The translations under genes were made by a program, and so were the position numbers. From Molanna angustata (lineage: Eukaryota; Arthropoda; Insecta; Trichoptera; Molannidae), in assembly GCA_963576475.1 (NCBI GenBank), contig OY754982.1, positions 4,429,201 to 4,493,200 on the forward strand: a stretch of 64,000 nt of DNA. The letters are read 5' to 3'. Positions 26,095 to 39,300 of this stretch are shown here, piece after piece. Numbering within the stretch: the stretch's first letter is position 1; the number at the start of each line of letters is the position of its first letter. The notes under the pieces are model-generated. The model saw only the letters and a list, made by a program, of their open reading frames with translations, had not been told where the DNA came from and did not search any database.

Positions 26095-27470
26095 AATGAA
26101 ACTGTTAGTGACATACATAACTATGACACTAGACAAAGAAACATTAGCAATAGAACAGACAGACTAAACAAAGGACTATTATCCACCAGCATTAATTTGT
26201 ACAATCAACTACCAGATGACATTAACCTTTTCCGTGCTAGGCGTATGCTAAACAATGTAACACCTCAATGCGGCGCAATTTTCGGACAAATTTAAAATCG
26301 TCATATCTCAATAACTACTCACCTGAGATACTTGAAATCTTCGACAAGAATATTCGTTTTTAGCTGTTCTAAATATTGAATACATTTTTTTGTTTTTCTG
26401 CATACTATTTAGCTGATTTTTTCAACATTCCAGCTTACAAAAACATAACTAATTAGCAAAAAAATATCACATAGGTAAAAAAAGACATAGGAAAGTATAT
26501 AGTGAATAAAAATCATCTTAAAATTTATGAATTTTTAAGTATTTCTTCGAAAACAAACACATTTTTCAACAATTGCTTAGTGCCTTATACGTTTGTATGA
26601 AGTTTATCTGTAAGCGCTATGACCTATGCGCCGCTGCATCGTAATTTATCAACTTATATATAAGTTATAAATAATACTGTAATAAGTCAACAGTTATAAA
26701 AGCAAAATTCATTCATAATAGCAAAAAATGTTCAATGTATTTTGTCTTTCACCTAGTAAGATTTTAAAAGTTGGTAACACAAAAAATCAAAGTTACTTTC
26801 AAAAACACATGAACTTTAAAAAAGAGTTATTTTTAAATATGAATCAACGTTAAAGACACAAATAAAAAAATAATTAAGTAAATAATAAGATTAATTAGGT
26901 AGTTATTGTTTTACGTTCATATTAGTTAATAATGCTTTTATTGTCCCAAATAAACCAAAATAAATAAATACATATAAATTTACAACAAAATACTTTGCTT
27001 TCATAAACTATATAAAAACCAAAAATAAATATTTTTCTAAACCGGCGCACAATCTCTACGAATTCGGATATGGGTTATAAGCAACATTAATATCCATACA
27101 AAGCGGTATCTCAGTGCGGGTCCCGATTACGTCACGGGATGAAATAGACAAAAAGTAAACACTCTACTGCCATCTACCAAATTTTTTTAAAAAAAATTTA
27201 AAATCATATTTACTTAGATAAATGGTTCGGTTACACGATGTAATTATTATATTTTGGATATGTCGATAAATAAGATTTCTACAGTAGTTTAAGTGGAGCA
27301 TTGTCCATCACGATTACCTATCGTGATCCGCACTGGTGTAGCACATGATTCATCACGATAACGTCTCGGGATTAGCACTGAAACGGTTAAGCACTGCCAA
27401 AAACTCATTTTTTCAAAAAAAAGTTAAAACAACACATACTGCATGATAGTGCTTTCAAATAGATTTTCCT
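26095..27470 (+). mobile_element. LINE 3' tail, interrupted by a piggyBac-like insert
   Basis: 26105-26225 (+) reads YDTRQRNISNRTDRLNKG then LSTSINLYNQLPDDI, a standard LINE C-terminal ending. After the insert the tail resumes at 27391 (ALPKTHFFKKKLKQHI). TTAA is present on both sides of the insert. Confidence 0.7.
26226..27386. mobile_element. piggyBac-like non-autonomous element, 1,161 bp, TTAA target sites
   Basis: TTAA at 26222-26225 and 27387-27390. The ends are CCTTTTCCGTGCTAGGC on the left and, inverted, CCGTTTCAGTGCTAATCC on the right, similar over about 17 bp. TTAA targets and CCnTTT..nTGC termini are typical of piggyBac. No transposase frame is present. Confidence 0.75.
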
Positions 27471-28028
27471 GTACTCCCGGCTAACTGTTTTGGGCTCCAC
27501 TATGGTTGAATTTTCAATTTTTTTTGTAAACTTTTTTTGTAAACATTGTAATGTTATTGTTCACCACATTGTATAACATGGTATAACATGTATTCATCTA
27601 ACAAAATGTCAATATAAACCAAAATGTATGTCAACACTCATACCAGCAAACGCTGTCTGTGTTGAATTTTTAAATAAATAATAAAATAATAAATGTTTGT
27701 AATTAGTCTGATGAAAAGGTTTGTTATTCATTTCAATTTTGAAAGCAAGATGAACATGATAGAAAAAAATCATTAAATATCTTTTATAATCTTTTTTTTC
27801 CTGATATTGGTATATCATTCCTTCGTGTTTTTTATGTTAGTTCAATTTTTTTAAGCCCTTATAACTTCTCATTGTCTTATGTTTCAAAAGATTTTTCATC
27901 ACACAATATGGCATTTAAAACATTGTATTATTTGCATATTATCTAAAGAAGTATTTAGTTTGCTTCTAGAAAATATATAAATGTAATTTTTTTTTTAATT
28001 ATTAAAAACCCAATTGGCTAATGACAAT

Positions 28029-29219
28029 AATTCTTAGTTTAAAAATTGTAAAACAATAATCATTTCCAATATACAGCAACACTTCACTTCAGTTCTTAAT
28101 ATAGCCTTGTTTTCAATTCTTAGTTTAACATTGTAAAATAATAGTCATTCATAATATACAGCAACACTTCACTTCAGTTCTTAATATAGCCTTGTTTTCA
28201 ATTCTTAGTTTAACATTGTAATATAATAGTCATTCATAATATACAGCAACACTTCACTTCAGTTCTTAATATAGCCTTGTTTTCAATTCTTAGTTTAACA
28301 TTGTAAAATAATAGTCATTCATAATATACAGCAACACTTCACTTCAGTTCTTAATATAGCCTTGTTTTCAATTCTTAGTTTAACATTGTAAAATAATAGT
28401 CATTCATAATATACAGCAACACTTCACTTCAGTTCTTAATATAGCCTTGTTTTCAATTCTTAGTTTAACATTGTAAAATAATAGTCATTCATAATATACA
28501 GCAACACTTCACTTCAGTTCTTAATATAGCCTTGTTTTCAATTCTTAGTTTAACATTGTAAAATAATAGTCATTCATAATATACAGCAACACTTCACTTC
28601 AGTTCTTAATATAGCCTTGTTTTCAATTCTTAGTTTAACATTGTAAAATAATAGTCATTCATAATATACAGCAACACTTCACTTCAGTTCTTAATATAGC
28701 CTTGTTTTCAATTCTTAGTTTAACATTGTAAAATAATAGTCATTCATAATATACAGCAACACTTCACTTCAGTTCTTAATATAGCCTTGTTTTCAATTCT
28801 TAGTTTAACATTGTAAAATAATAGTCATTCATAATATACAGCAACACTTCACTTCAGTTCTTAATATAGCCTTGTTTTCAATTCTTAGTTTAACATTGTA
28901 AAATAATAGTCATTCATAATATACAGCAACACTTCACTTCAGTTCTTAATATAGCCTTGTTTTCAATTCTTAGTTTAACATTGTAAAATAATAGTCATTC
29001 ATAATATACAGCAACACTTCACTTCAGTTCTTAATATAGCCTTGTTTTCAATTCTTAGTTTAACATTGTAAAATAATAGTCATTCATAATATACAGCAAC
29101 ACTTCACTTCAGTTCTTAATATAGCCTTGTTTTCAATTCTTAGTTTAACATTGTAAAATAATAGTTATTCATAATATACAGCAACACTTCACTTCAGTTC
29201 TTAATATAGCCTTGTTTTC
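28029..29219 (+). repeat. 85-bp minisatellite, 14 copies
   Basis: Units starting AATTCTTAGTTTAACATTG occur every 85 bp from 28115 to 29135, preceded by one 86-bp variant at 28029. They are nearly identical to each other. The same flanks (AATTGGCTAATGACAATAAT before, ACCGTTGGAATGCTTTTT after) surround only two units at 61232-61412, so the array is an expansion inside a dispersed element. Confidence 0.93.
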
Positions 29220-29330
29220 AATTACCGTTGGAATGCTTTTTCGTTCATAGTTTTTAGTTGTTCTGGTAATGTATTGCAGTCAAACAAACCTTTGCACATT
29301 ATTCTTTTATGTCCAATTTTTTTGTAATTT

Positions 29331-32300
29331 TCTCAGTTTCAAAGTAATCTTAATCACCTTGATGTACGTTTGAATAGTGTATAAAAATTTAAAAAATATA
29401 AATAAATTTAATTTGTTTGCATAAATACTTTTTCTTTTCAAACTTAAGTTGTTGAAAGAAGACTGGACTGGAAAATAACATAACCAATAAATAACCAACT
29501 CAGCAATTATCTGTGACGAGAGCCGTGACTGCCAAACTTACTTCATAGTACTGAAAATATTTGTGCGTAAGTACACCGCAGCAGTTAACTCTGAGTTGTA
29601 GTGGCTTTAGCAGACAACAGTGCAAATCGCTTCGTTGGTATACGTGCAAATCGCCCCCCTTCACGGTGAAATGGCTCAAGGTAATTTGGCGACAACTTTA
29701 GCAAAGGTGTAGAAAATTGCTGCTCATACATGTCAGTTATGAGCATGTTTTTTTATGATTATATTTGGAAATTTCGTCTTCCATTTGGAAACTTGGTTGA
29801 TGGAAACTCTCCCCCTTGACAGACACCTTTAAAGTTTTATAAAATGCTCTTATAACTTTATGAATGGAATTGAAACACAGTTGCATTGTTTTATAAATTA
29901 TTTATTTTCAATCAAGCACTTTCATAACTCCACAGTTAAACAATGCACTTAAATTGTATCAAAAGATTTTCAATTTAAATTAATTTTATCCAATTACACA
30001 CATGTTTACGTAATCAATAATCTTCACAATAATAAATGTATTTAATGAAACTGATTCATTGGTTATATAACAAATCTTTGTGTCATTCCGAACAAGCTCA
30101 GTATATGAAAATATAAGTACGATAATTTTATATATAAGCCTTTCAATACCGACGATGGTTAGTAATTAACATTGATCATTCGTAATAATTGACTATAATA
30201 TATATTTTTTTCTTTTATTATAGTCCATACACAATTTGGATGCACATACAATAATATCTGACATTGTTTAACGCTTTACTTTTGACTAGTGAAGCTTACA
30301 CAAAATACACCGAAGCATAAATGATAACCTAAATAAGTATTAAAAAAATATGTATAACTAACAATTACAATATTAATTCATTTGGTTCCTTTTTTTCATC
30401 TAAAACTGACAATTAAAAACAGTATTTTTCAAATAATTGGCTTATATGTAAAATATTAAAAAATTAAAGTGTTAAAATAAGTACTTACAATTATTTTTAG
30501 GATATAATTGTTATGTTACGACTTTAAGTATCAATAAAATGTTAATGTTTGTGAAACATAGATGGCATTAGTATAATGATTCAAATTGTTACCATTGTGT
30601 TAAAAAATTAAATCAACATAATATGGAATGTAGATGAAAATTAATATAAAATACACAAATACATACATTGAAAAAATAAGACACATTTCACTTACCAGTT
30701 AAATCTTATTCCTAAGCTAAGTCTTTTCTTAAAAAATATTAAACATTGTCATGATTTTTTGGATGATGAAAATAGAGATCGCATAAAAAAATGTACAATA
30801 AAACCAAGAAAATTTTATTTATAGTTCTATTTATGTCTATCAGATTTTAGAAAAAAATATATGTTTGATTATAATGAGTATATAATATTTATTGTAGCCA
30901 GCTTGACATAAGATAAACAGTTGGAATATGATCTGAGATGAATCCTGAGTACACCATTGGACTGTTTTAACAATAGTTGTCATCCGTCCTGGCGAGGAAG
31001 CGAGGTAAAATAAAAGACTATTCATGGCCGTAACAAAGTTCAGTTTTTCACCAAATATAAAAAGGATTCTTTAAATAATCAATATAAAGACTAATTCAAT
31101 AAAAGGAAACCCATAAATGTATGATAATAACGAATTAAAAGTTTTGAACAACCAAAATTATTATAATACGAATAATTAATTTGTTTTTATTTAATTCATT
31201 TCACTGTCTATTGTTAAACAATTATAGGAAAACATGGAAGAATGCATGCACACGAATAATGAAAATACATACAACTTTGCGTTTATTGAAAATCGATAAA
31301 AATATTTACTTATAATATAAATGATTACACTTAAATTGATATAAAAAGTAAAAAAAAATATGACGAATTGAAAAAATCTTCGAAAAAACTTCCTTAAATG
31401 TTTTGTCAATTAGTGATTATCCTAATAATACATTTTATTTCAATTTTTAATATAATATTTTATACATAATACATTATGTAAGCTAAATTATTTTATACAA
31501 AATATATAATATATTCGCAGCTACCTATATCTAGCTAAACATTTTCGTAATACGGTAAAATAATTAGGTACATATTATAAAACAGTTTTTTTTAAATCAA
31601 CACATATTTTAAATATTCTAAATACAGTGATAATAATTAATAAAAAAGTAGGTACTTAAAAATATTTTTTTTTATAATAAATTGTAGTATAATATGATAC
31701 ATAGGCCACTAATTCTTTGGGCATTGTAAAATTCCTACCATTTATATTTCTATTTCCATTTTACACAACTCATAATTGGTCTTATGTCTAAAGTGACAAG
31801 GTTAGGCAAGAAATTAAAAGAACAAGAAGAAAATTTCAGTCAAATGTGGTAAAATTTAATAGTTTTAACTGAACAGAATGCAAAAATCAATTAATAATAA
31901 TGCTAGTTAATGAATAGTACTTCTTTGCAAACAAACGGATAAAATGTAATAAAAATTAATTAATATTTTTGTTTTAAAGCAACACTTATAATAGATATAA
32001 TATTATATAACTAGGATTAAGGATATAAAAAGTAATGGCCGGTAGAATGCGTTTCATTTTTAAAATGCACTACATGGTTAAGTTGGTATGATTGCAACAG
32101 GATATTTTTTATTCTTTTGTAATATTTGTAAAAATTATTTCTGATAAATATGCACATATTGTTAAAAAAAATAAGTTGTTTTTTTTCTTCAAATAACTAT
32201 AATAAGAAAAGACATGTATCATTCTATCATAATAAACTTAAGATTGTTTTCATTTAAAAAATTTCATTATTAAATACGAGATTTATGGATCTTAATTTGG

Positions 32301-33242
32301 AGATATGACAACATTTTTCTGTTTATTTGACCGATTGACAGTCGTACCAACATTAACATGTAGTGCAGTTTTGAGTGCAATGCAGAATAAGAACTGATTC
32401 ATAAAATATGTTTTAGTTTGAGTCATGAAGGTATGATAGTTAATGGTGAGATTCAATTTTTCTTAAAAGAAATTCAGAAATAAGTAGGTATGAATAAAAA
32501 AAGATAGAAAATATTTAATTTATAGGAAATTATGTAGTTTTTTAGCCTTTACATTTTTTATATTAGTTCTTTGACTCATAATATTTCAAGTGATTGAGTT
32601 GACATATTTTGAAATGTATTCAGAAAAAAATGTAGTATTAGTTATAAGAAACAATTATTATCCGTTAATCTACTCGATGTACAAAGGAAATATTTACATT
32701 TTATATATTTTTTATATTCTTAGATTTATATTTGTGACCATAATAAAAGCATTGTTTAAATATTAAGAACAGTCATGGAGCATAAATGCCAAAAAATTTT
32801 TGTTTCTTAAAAAATACTTTAAATAACACGTCAGCTTGGTTTTCGATACAAATTGTCAATAAAATGCTTATTTGTTTTTAATAATGTGTGCCATATGAGT
32901 TGTTATTTAAATGAGAACATTTTTTTATTTAAAAAGAAATGTTTAAATTTTTCCATTGATTAATTATCAGACACATTATCAAAAGGTCAATATTTCAATT
33001 ATGAAAACATTTCATCGATGAAAGGACAAAATGTTTTTTTTTATAATAACATGGGCAATGTGGCATTGTGTAAATGTCAAAATATTTGTTTATATAATTA
33101 TACAACACGTAATATGAAAAGTCTCGATTTTACAATATACGAATACCTACGTATTGGCACAATAAAAATAACCATTGTGCATATCAATGAATAAATTTCC
33201 ATTTTTTCTTTTTTGTAACTTTGAACATGTAACTTTTATTGT
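29331..33242. other. AT-rich 3' flank of Fas2, no gene seen
   Basis: There is no conserved open frame or structured repeat here. The part next to 33243 must hold the Fas2 3' UTR, but its limit cannot be read from sequence. Short minus-strand AATAAA hexamers recur throughout. Confidence 0.5.
33235..33240 (-). terminator. AATAAA hexamer two bases after the Fas2 stop
   Basis: The minus strand reads AATAAA immediately 3' of the stop codon. It could serve as a poly(A) signal only if the 3' UTR were tiny. The AT-rich flank has many other AATAAA hexamers, so the true end is undetermined. Confidence 0.25.
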
Positions 33243-33384
33243 TTAAACTGCGGAATTTTTGCCGATGATGTCGCCAGTTTTGGCGTGTACTCTCCGTCCG
33301 TCAAATTCCACAGACGAATTATGAATCATGGAACCGTCAATGATGGCTCTATCGTTGCAATCCTTCAATGGCTCCTTTTCATCT
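33243..33384 (-). CDS. Fas2: Fas2 last coding exon: cytoplasmic tail with PDZ ligand
   Basis: The exon has one base completing Arg and then 46 codons: [46 protein letters not shown], stop (33243-33245). The VEFDGR.VH...G.IIGKNSAV ending is the hallmark of insect FasII. NSAV is a class I PDZ ligand (S/T-X-V). Acceptor tttgtag. Confidence 0.96.
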
Positions 33385-36300
33385 CTACAAAATAAATTAC
33401 ATTTATTATATTACTGCTGTGCAAAAAATTACCTTGAAACAAGAGAAATAAATCAAAAGATTATGTAGATATGGCAAAATAATCTTCAAAACAAGAAAGC
33501 ATCTTGAATATATTTTTTATTAATAACAAATTATACATCAATTTACTTATATCTCACTTCAGATAGTGTCATGTGCGTCCTAGAATATCTTGCCTAGTCT
33601 ATTTATCCAATAGCCGTTTTCATAAAAATCAACAAGAAAAACATGAAGCAAAAGACTCCTTTCGTATTTGAAGTTTCCTATTACATTATATATTAAACTG
33701 GAAATATCTGACATATTGCCACCAAAATGAGAAACTAAAAATTAAACTTTTAAAAATGTTTTTCTATTGTCAATCGATTTACATTTGGGAGTTATGCTAA
33801 ATGCGACTTCATGGACAGTGCATATAGATCATGAAGGTATGATACTATAGAACATGAATGTATGATTCTAATAAAGATCATGAAGGTATGATTCTAATAA
33901 AGATCATGAAGGTATGATACAAATATAGATCATGAAGGTATGATACTTATATAGATCATTAATGTATGTTGTTAATATATATCATGAAGGTATGATACTA
34001 ATATAGATCATGAAGGTATGATACAAATATAGATCATTAATGTATGTTGCTAATATACATCATGAATGTATGATACTAATAAAGATCATGAAGGTATGAC
34101 ACGTATAGAGATTATTAAGGTATGATACTTATATAGATCATTAATGTATGTTGCTAATATACATCATGAAGGTATGATACTAATATGAAGGTTTGATACT
34201 AATATAGATGGAGCATAATGATAAGATGTGTTACAAAAGATGTATAATTTTTAAAGAAGCTTTAACATGATTTAGCCATAAAAGACTCGAGCATTTGTTG
34301 GTTTTAAAAATATGATATAATTGATTTAAAATAAGAAGTGTAATAAATTGTGTTATAATTGCTTTCATGTTTTAAAGATTTTTTAATTATTGTCAATTGG
34401 ATAAATGAATAAAAAACATGGATATAATATCATCCTATTATTGAATGATACATCAATTAGGAATACTGAAAATAAGAAATACACGTATTAAAAAATACTA
34501 ATACGAAACACCAAAACTACAGATACTGAAATAACAAAAATAATAAATTATTAAATATGAAAATTCATCAATCAATTGTTAATAATATAATAAACAGGAA
34601 TGTGAGTTAAATGCATTAATTAATTGTAATTTGAAAACAATTTAGAAAATACTGCATTAATTAAGCAATAAAAGTTAAAGAGATACTCAAAAATGGAACA
34701 TTTAAAGTTATTAATTAATTTATTTATTTGACTGTACGACTAGAAGCCTTTTACAATAAATAATACAAATGTACAGTAGTTACAGCAGTATTTTTAAAAA
34801 AATAAATTGCACCAATCAATAATTAACAAAATAAAAAAAAAAACAATTACTTATAATAGTTCGCTAACAGAGTCAGTAAAAAGCCTGCCGTATCTGAATG
34901 TCTGGAAAAAAAACACTTGCTTATTGACAGCAAGGTCAGAATATGTAAGACATGCGTGAGACCGATCATGACGTATGCCTTGGAAACGCGAGCAGACACT
35001 GTACGAACCAAGGTGTTCCTAAAGGACAACGGAAATGAAGGTTCTAAGATAAATCTCTCTGGAAAAACTCTCCAAGTTCGTGAACCCAATGTTGAAATAA
35101 GTAAAAACGTGTGAAACATCGTTCGGTGAGGTAGATACAGAAGAAGACATTGGGGGGACCATGTAGCCAGAATAGACAGTGATAGACTTGCGTATACAGC
35201 AGCTAGTAAAACCCCTTCTGGTCGCCGTTTACTTGGAATACCATCCAAGAGATGGATGGATAGTTGAACATCGACATTTCAGGAGGCATATAGTTTTTGA
35301 ATTGCAGACCAACAGGTCTACTAAACGAAGAATGTCATAGACTAAATATGTGGTGGCAGAGTGGTTAGTGATCGTTAGTGGTCGCGAGTTTGAATTCTGC
35401 CACAACCGATTTCGCTCACCTATAGTATAAGCATTAATGCTTAGTTTACGGAATGTACGAGTAAAAAAAATATAAATGAATCAAAGTAAAAATTATTCTG
35501 AGTACTACATTATGCACCAATATTTAATCCACAATTTATTTTCAATGAAAAATACATTGTAATTTTGAATAATTCGTAGAGAAAATTAATTGAATGAATT
35601 TCCATGTCAAAATTACATAAATATTAAGAAAAATAAACAGTAAAAGCACACTTAACTAAACAACTATAAAAGCAAACTTACAATGCAAACACCTTTAAAT
35701 AAAACTAGGATAGAATTGCACATACTTCAGTATAGTTTTAAAAAATCAATTGTTTACATTTAACAAACACTCAACTATAACTGATAAAGCTACAATTAAG
35801 GGTATTTAACATGTAATCAAGAAACAAAATATTTATTAATATGTTACTCTAATAATGAATCATGTGCAATTTTATACGAGTTTTCCTATACACATCATAT
35901 CATACCGTCATAAAAAAATAATTTATTTAAATTAGTTCCTTTAATATTAAACATACATATATCAATAATAGAAAAAGAAACCATTTATTAAATTATTTGA
36001 GAAAATTCAGGTGCTAGCAGGGCTTACGACCTGCCATTGGCTAATAATGTGTGTTCATTTTCGAGCTTGTGTAACATTCACTAATGATGCCTTAATTGTA
36101 TAAAAATTTGATGTACAGATAAAAATGTATAACCTCAACAATAATATATTGACATAGCAAAATAATTTATGTTAGATATTTGAAAAAAATATCTAAATCC
36201 AATGTCTTTTGGAATAAACGACGCAATTAGATAATAACTTAAATTTGTGTAGGATTGATTGTGACATATTTAATTTATAATTGTCTATATAAAATTGCTG

Positions 36301-39300
36301 AAATATATCTATAATAAACTATAAACAAATATTAGTGTCATTTAAATTCTGTCAAATTAACAACCCCCCTAGACAACGCGTCATTTAGCTCAAGAAAAGA
36401 TAACTCAATGCATGGAAGTGACAGTTGTCACGTGACTGGCGACTGTCATTTCCATACATTGAGTTATCTTTTCTTGTTTCTTTTCTTGAGCTAAATGACA
36501 CGTTGTCTAGGGGGGCAGTTACATGTACAAATTGTCATTTTTGTCAAATTAGTAAAGATATATAATTTTGTGTTTGCCAAAGAAAGTCTGTTAACGAAAA
36601 TGGCTGCCAAAGCAAATAATAGCATGGAATGTATTTGGAAAGTACAATGTTAGTTCTTACATCGGTGTAGTGGGTACATAACTATAGGTGTGTGGCAGGA
36701 CATCGGAAGATAGTGCGGAGCAAGCACATTAACATGGGAACAAACAAATTCAATTGGTTAGTTGTCAAAATAATCTACTACCAATAACTACATACCAACA
36801 ACCAGTAAAAATCTTACATTTTTTTATGATTCGCACAGAATAAATATTTTAATACATTCAATCATCCTTACATTTTCAGACTTCTGTTTCATAGTTTTTT
36901 TTAATAAAATCTCGATTGATGGGATTAGTTAACAGTGCTCTTATATTAATCTATGGATTTAAATATGTCCGTGAAACGATACAAGAAAAATTCTATCAGC
37001 TAATTTTCTTAATGATAAAACAATTTAAATCATCTAAATTTATTTGAAATAACACAATGATTAGCAAATTTATTTAAGATTCAAAGGCTGTGTTTCTCGT
37101 ACAAAAGTATAGTTAAAACACTTTGATTTCATAAAATTGTGCAATACTTTTGGTTGTTTTATTGAAGCCATCAAATGGCACAATTTTGAATAATTTTATG
37201 GAATCAAACTATTTTAATTATACTATTACGGATACTTTTGTGGAAACAACCCAGCCTAAGGCTGTGTTTCTGGAACAAAGATTAAAGTAAAAGTATAGTT
37301 AAAATACTTTGATTTCATGAAATTATTCAAAAGTTTTGGTTGTTTCAGTGAGATCTAATGCCGCCAAACAATGTATTTTTTAACAATTTTATGAAAGAAT
37401 TTTAACTATACTATTACCGTTACTTTTGTTGAAACAACCCAGCCTAAATCATTTAATAACGGATTAAAAAATTAGTAATATTCTTATAATTGCAATTATT
37501 TTTAAAGTTTGATAATACTTATCTAATATTCTTTCATTAAACATGGTGTCATTGAAAACTTTTTCTAGTTCTTATCCCGATATAATCTTTTTTTGCACTG
37601 GTATAATCTAGCTAAGGACCAATAACTTATTGAAATACAGAAAAACTGTCATTAGCGTACTATTTTTTTTTCCACTAAAAGATAGAATGGATTGTGAATT
37701 AATTTGAGACATCAGTATATGAAAAAGTCTATGTTTAAAACTGTAATGAATATAATATTAATAATATTATAATAGATGAACTAAAACTATGATGTTTCTA
37801 ATAAATCTCCATCTTTATCCCCCTGTTTATGTGCGTGAATAAGGAATTATATTATTTGGAATAATGGATTAGAACGAAATGATAGTGTGTGGATTAAATA
37901 AAATAAAACTAAATTAATTAAAAATATATTCATATTTGATTGTAAATCAATTTGTTGATTAAAAAAATCAAGCCGGCAATATTATATTTTCAAGCTGGGC
38001 CCAATTGTTTTTTTTTTCTTTTTATAAATAAAATCTAATTAAAATCATAAATACAAATAAAAGCAAAATTTTCAAATGAATACTCGCATGCATCGAACTA
38101 AAGAAAATAATAATTTGTCAAAAATAACATTTAAATAATGATGCAGGTCAAATGAACGATTTGGTGAAAATTAACGAAATTATCAAATCATCAAATTGTC
38201 ATTTTGTTATTGAATTGCGTGTAAAGTTGAATGCAATATTTGATTCATCCTGTTACTCAGATTCATTCTGATAGTAAAAATAAACTTGATTCCATAATTA
38301 TATCAATATTACTTATTACAATTCGCTTTGTTTGAACCATATATGAGATATTAGATTGGTTTTGAAACGTCTGGATTCTTCCTCAGAACAGATGAATACT
38401 GGCTCTCTATATTAGTGTGCGGTAGAGCCAGGAGAACTTGTGTTGGGAAGGAAAGTTGAAGGAGGTATCAAATAACTCATTCGCGGCTATATGAAAGGAT
38501 TAACAAATAACTCGTGGTTATTTGAAACGGGTCTCAAATAACTCGTTCATGGTTATTTGGAAGGGTTATGAATGAGTTATTTGAAAGAGGTATTAAAACT
38601 CATTCGTTGGTTATTTGAAAAGGGTATCAAATAGCTCCTTCTTGGTCATTTGAAAGGGTTATAAAATAACTCATTCTTGATACCCCTTATTTACAATACC
38701 CCATATTCAGTAACTATTGGAACTAAATTAGGAACATTCTAAAATTGTAGATTTTAGATTTACGGTCTTGTTTCAGTGTTATAAAATATAAACTTGGACT
38801 AAGTGGAATAGGAACGTACCTATTTTGGCCAGAACGTTCTTAAAAAGTTACTGAATCAGACGTGTTATGAATAATTATGAAAATGATGAAGTTTTCATTC
38901 TAAAATTGTAGATTTTAGATTTACGGTCTTGTTTCAGCGTTATAAAATATAAACTTGGACTAAGTGGAATAGGAACGTTCCGGCCAAAATAGGTAAGTTC
39001 CTATTGCATTTAGTCCAAGTTGATATTTTATAACTCTGAAATAAGACCGTAAATCTAAAATGTACAATTTTTAGTATGTTCCTATTTTAGTTACAATAGT
39101 TACTGAATAGAAAGTTAACGCTGAAAATAACACTATTTTTTCTTTCATTGCACCTAAAGATTGTACAAATACAATGGATATCAAATACAGAATCTGAAAT
39201 GTATTATATAAATTAAACACAATTATAAATAATCTACAAGTATTTGAACTAATTTAAACTAAACATTGATTTTTATAATATATAGCAGTGTTTTCTTTAG

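Noticed and set aside
28029..29219. CRISPR-like array
   Set aside because: The 85-bp units are repeated whole, with no unique spacers, and the genome is eukaryotic.
34847..35248. 133-residue minus-strand open frame
   Set aside because: It is antisense to the LINE 3' end read on the + strand.
38355..38405. Another hammerhead (GAAACGTC at about 38364, CCTCAG nearby)
   Set aside because: The CTGAGGA and GAAAC elements lie on opposite strands and in the wrong order, so no hammerhead fold is possible.
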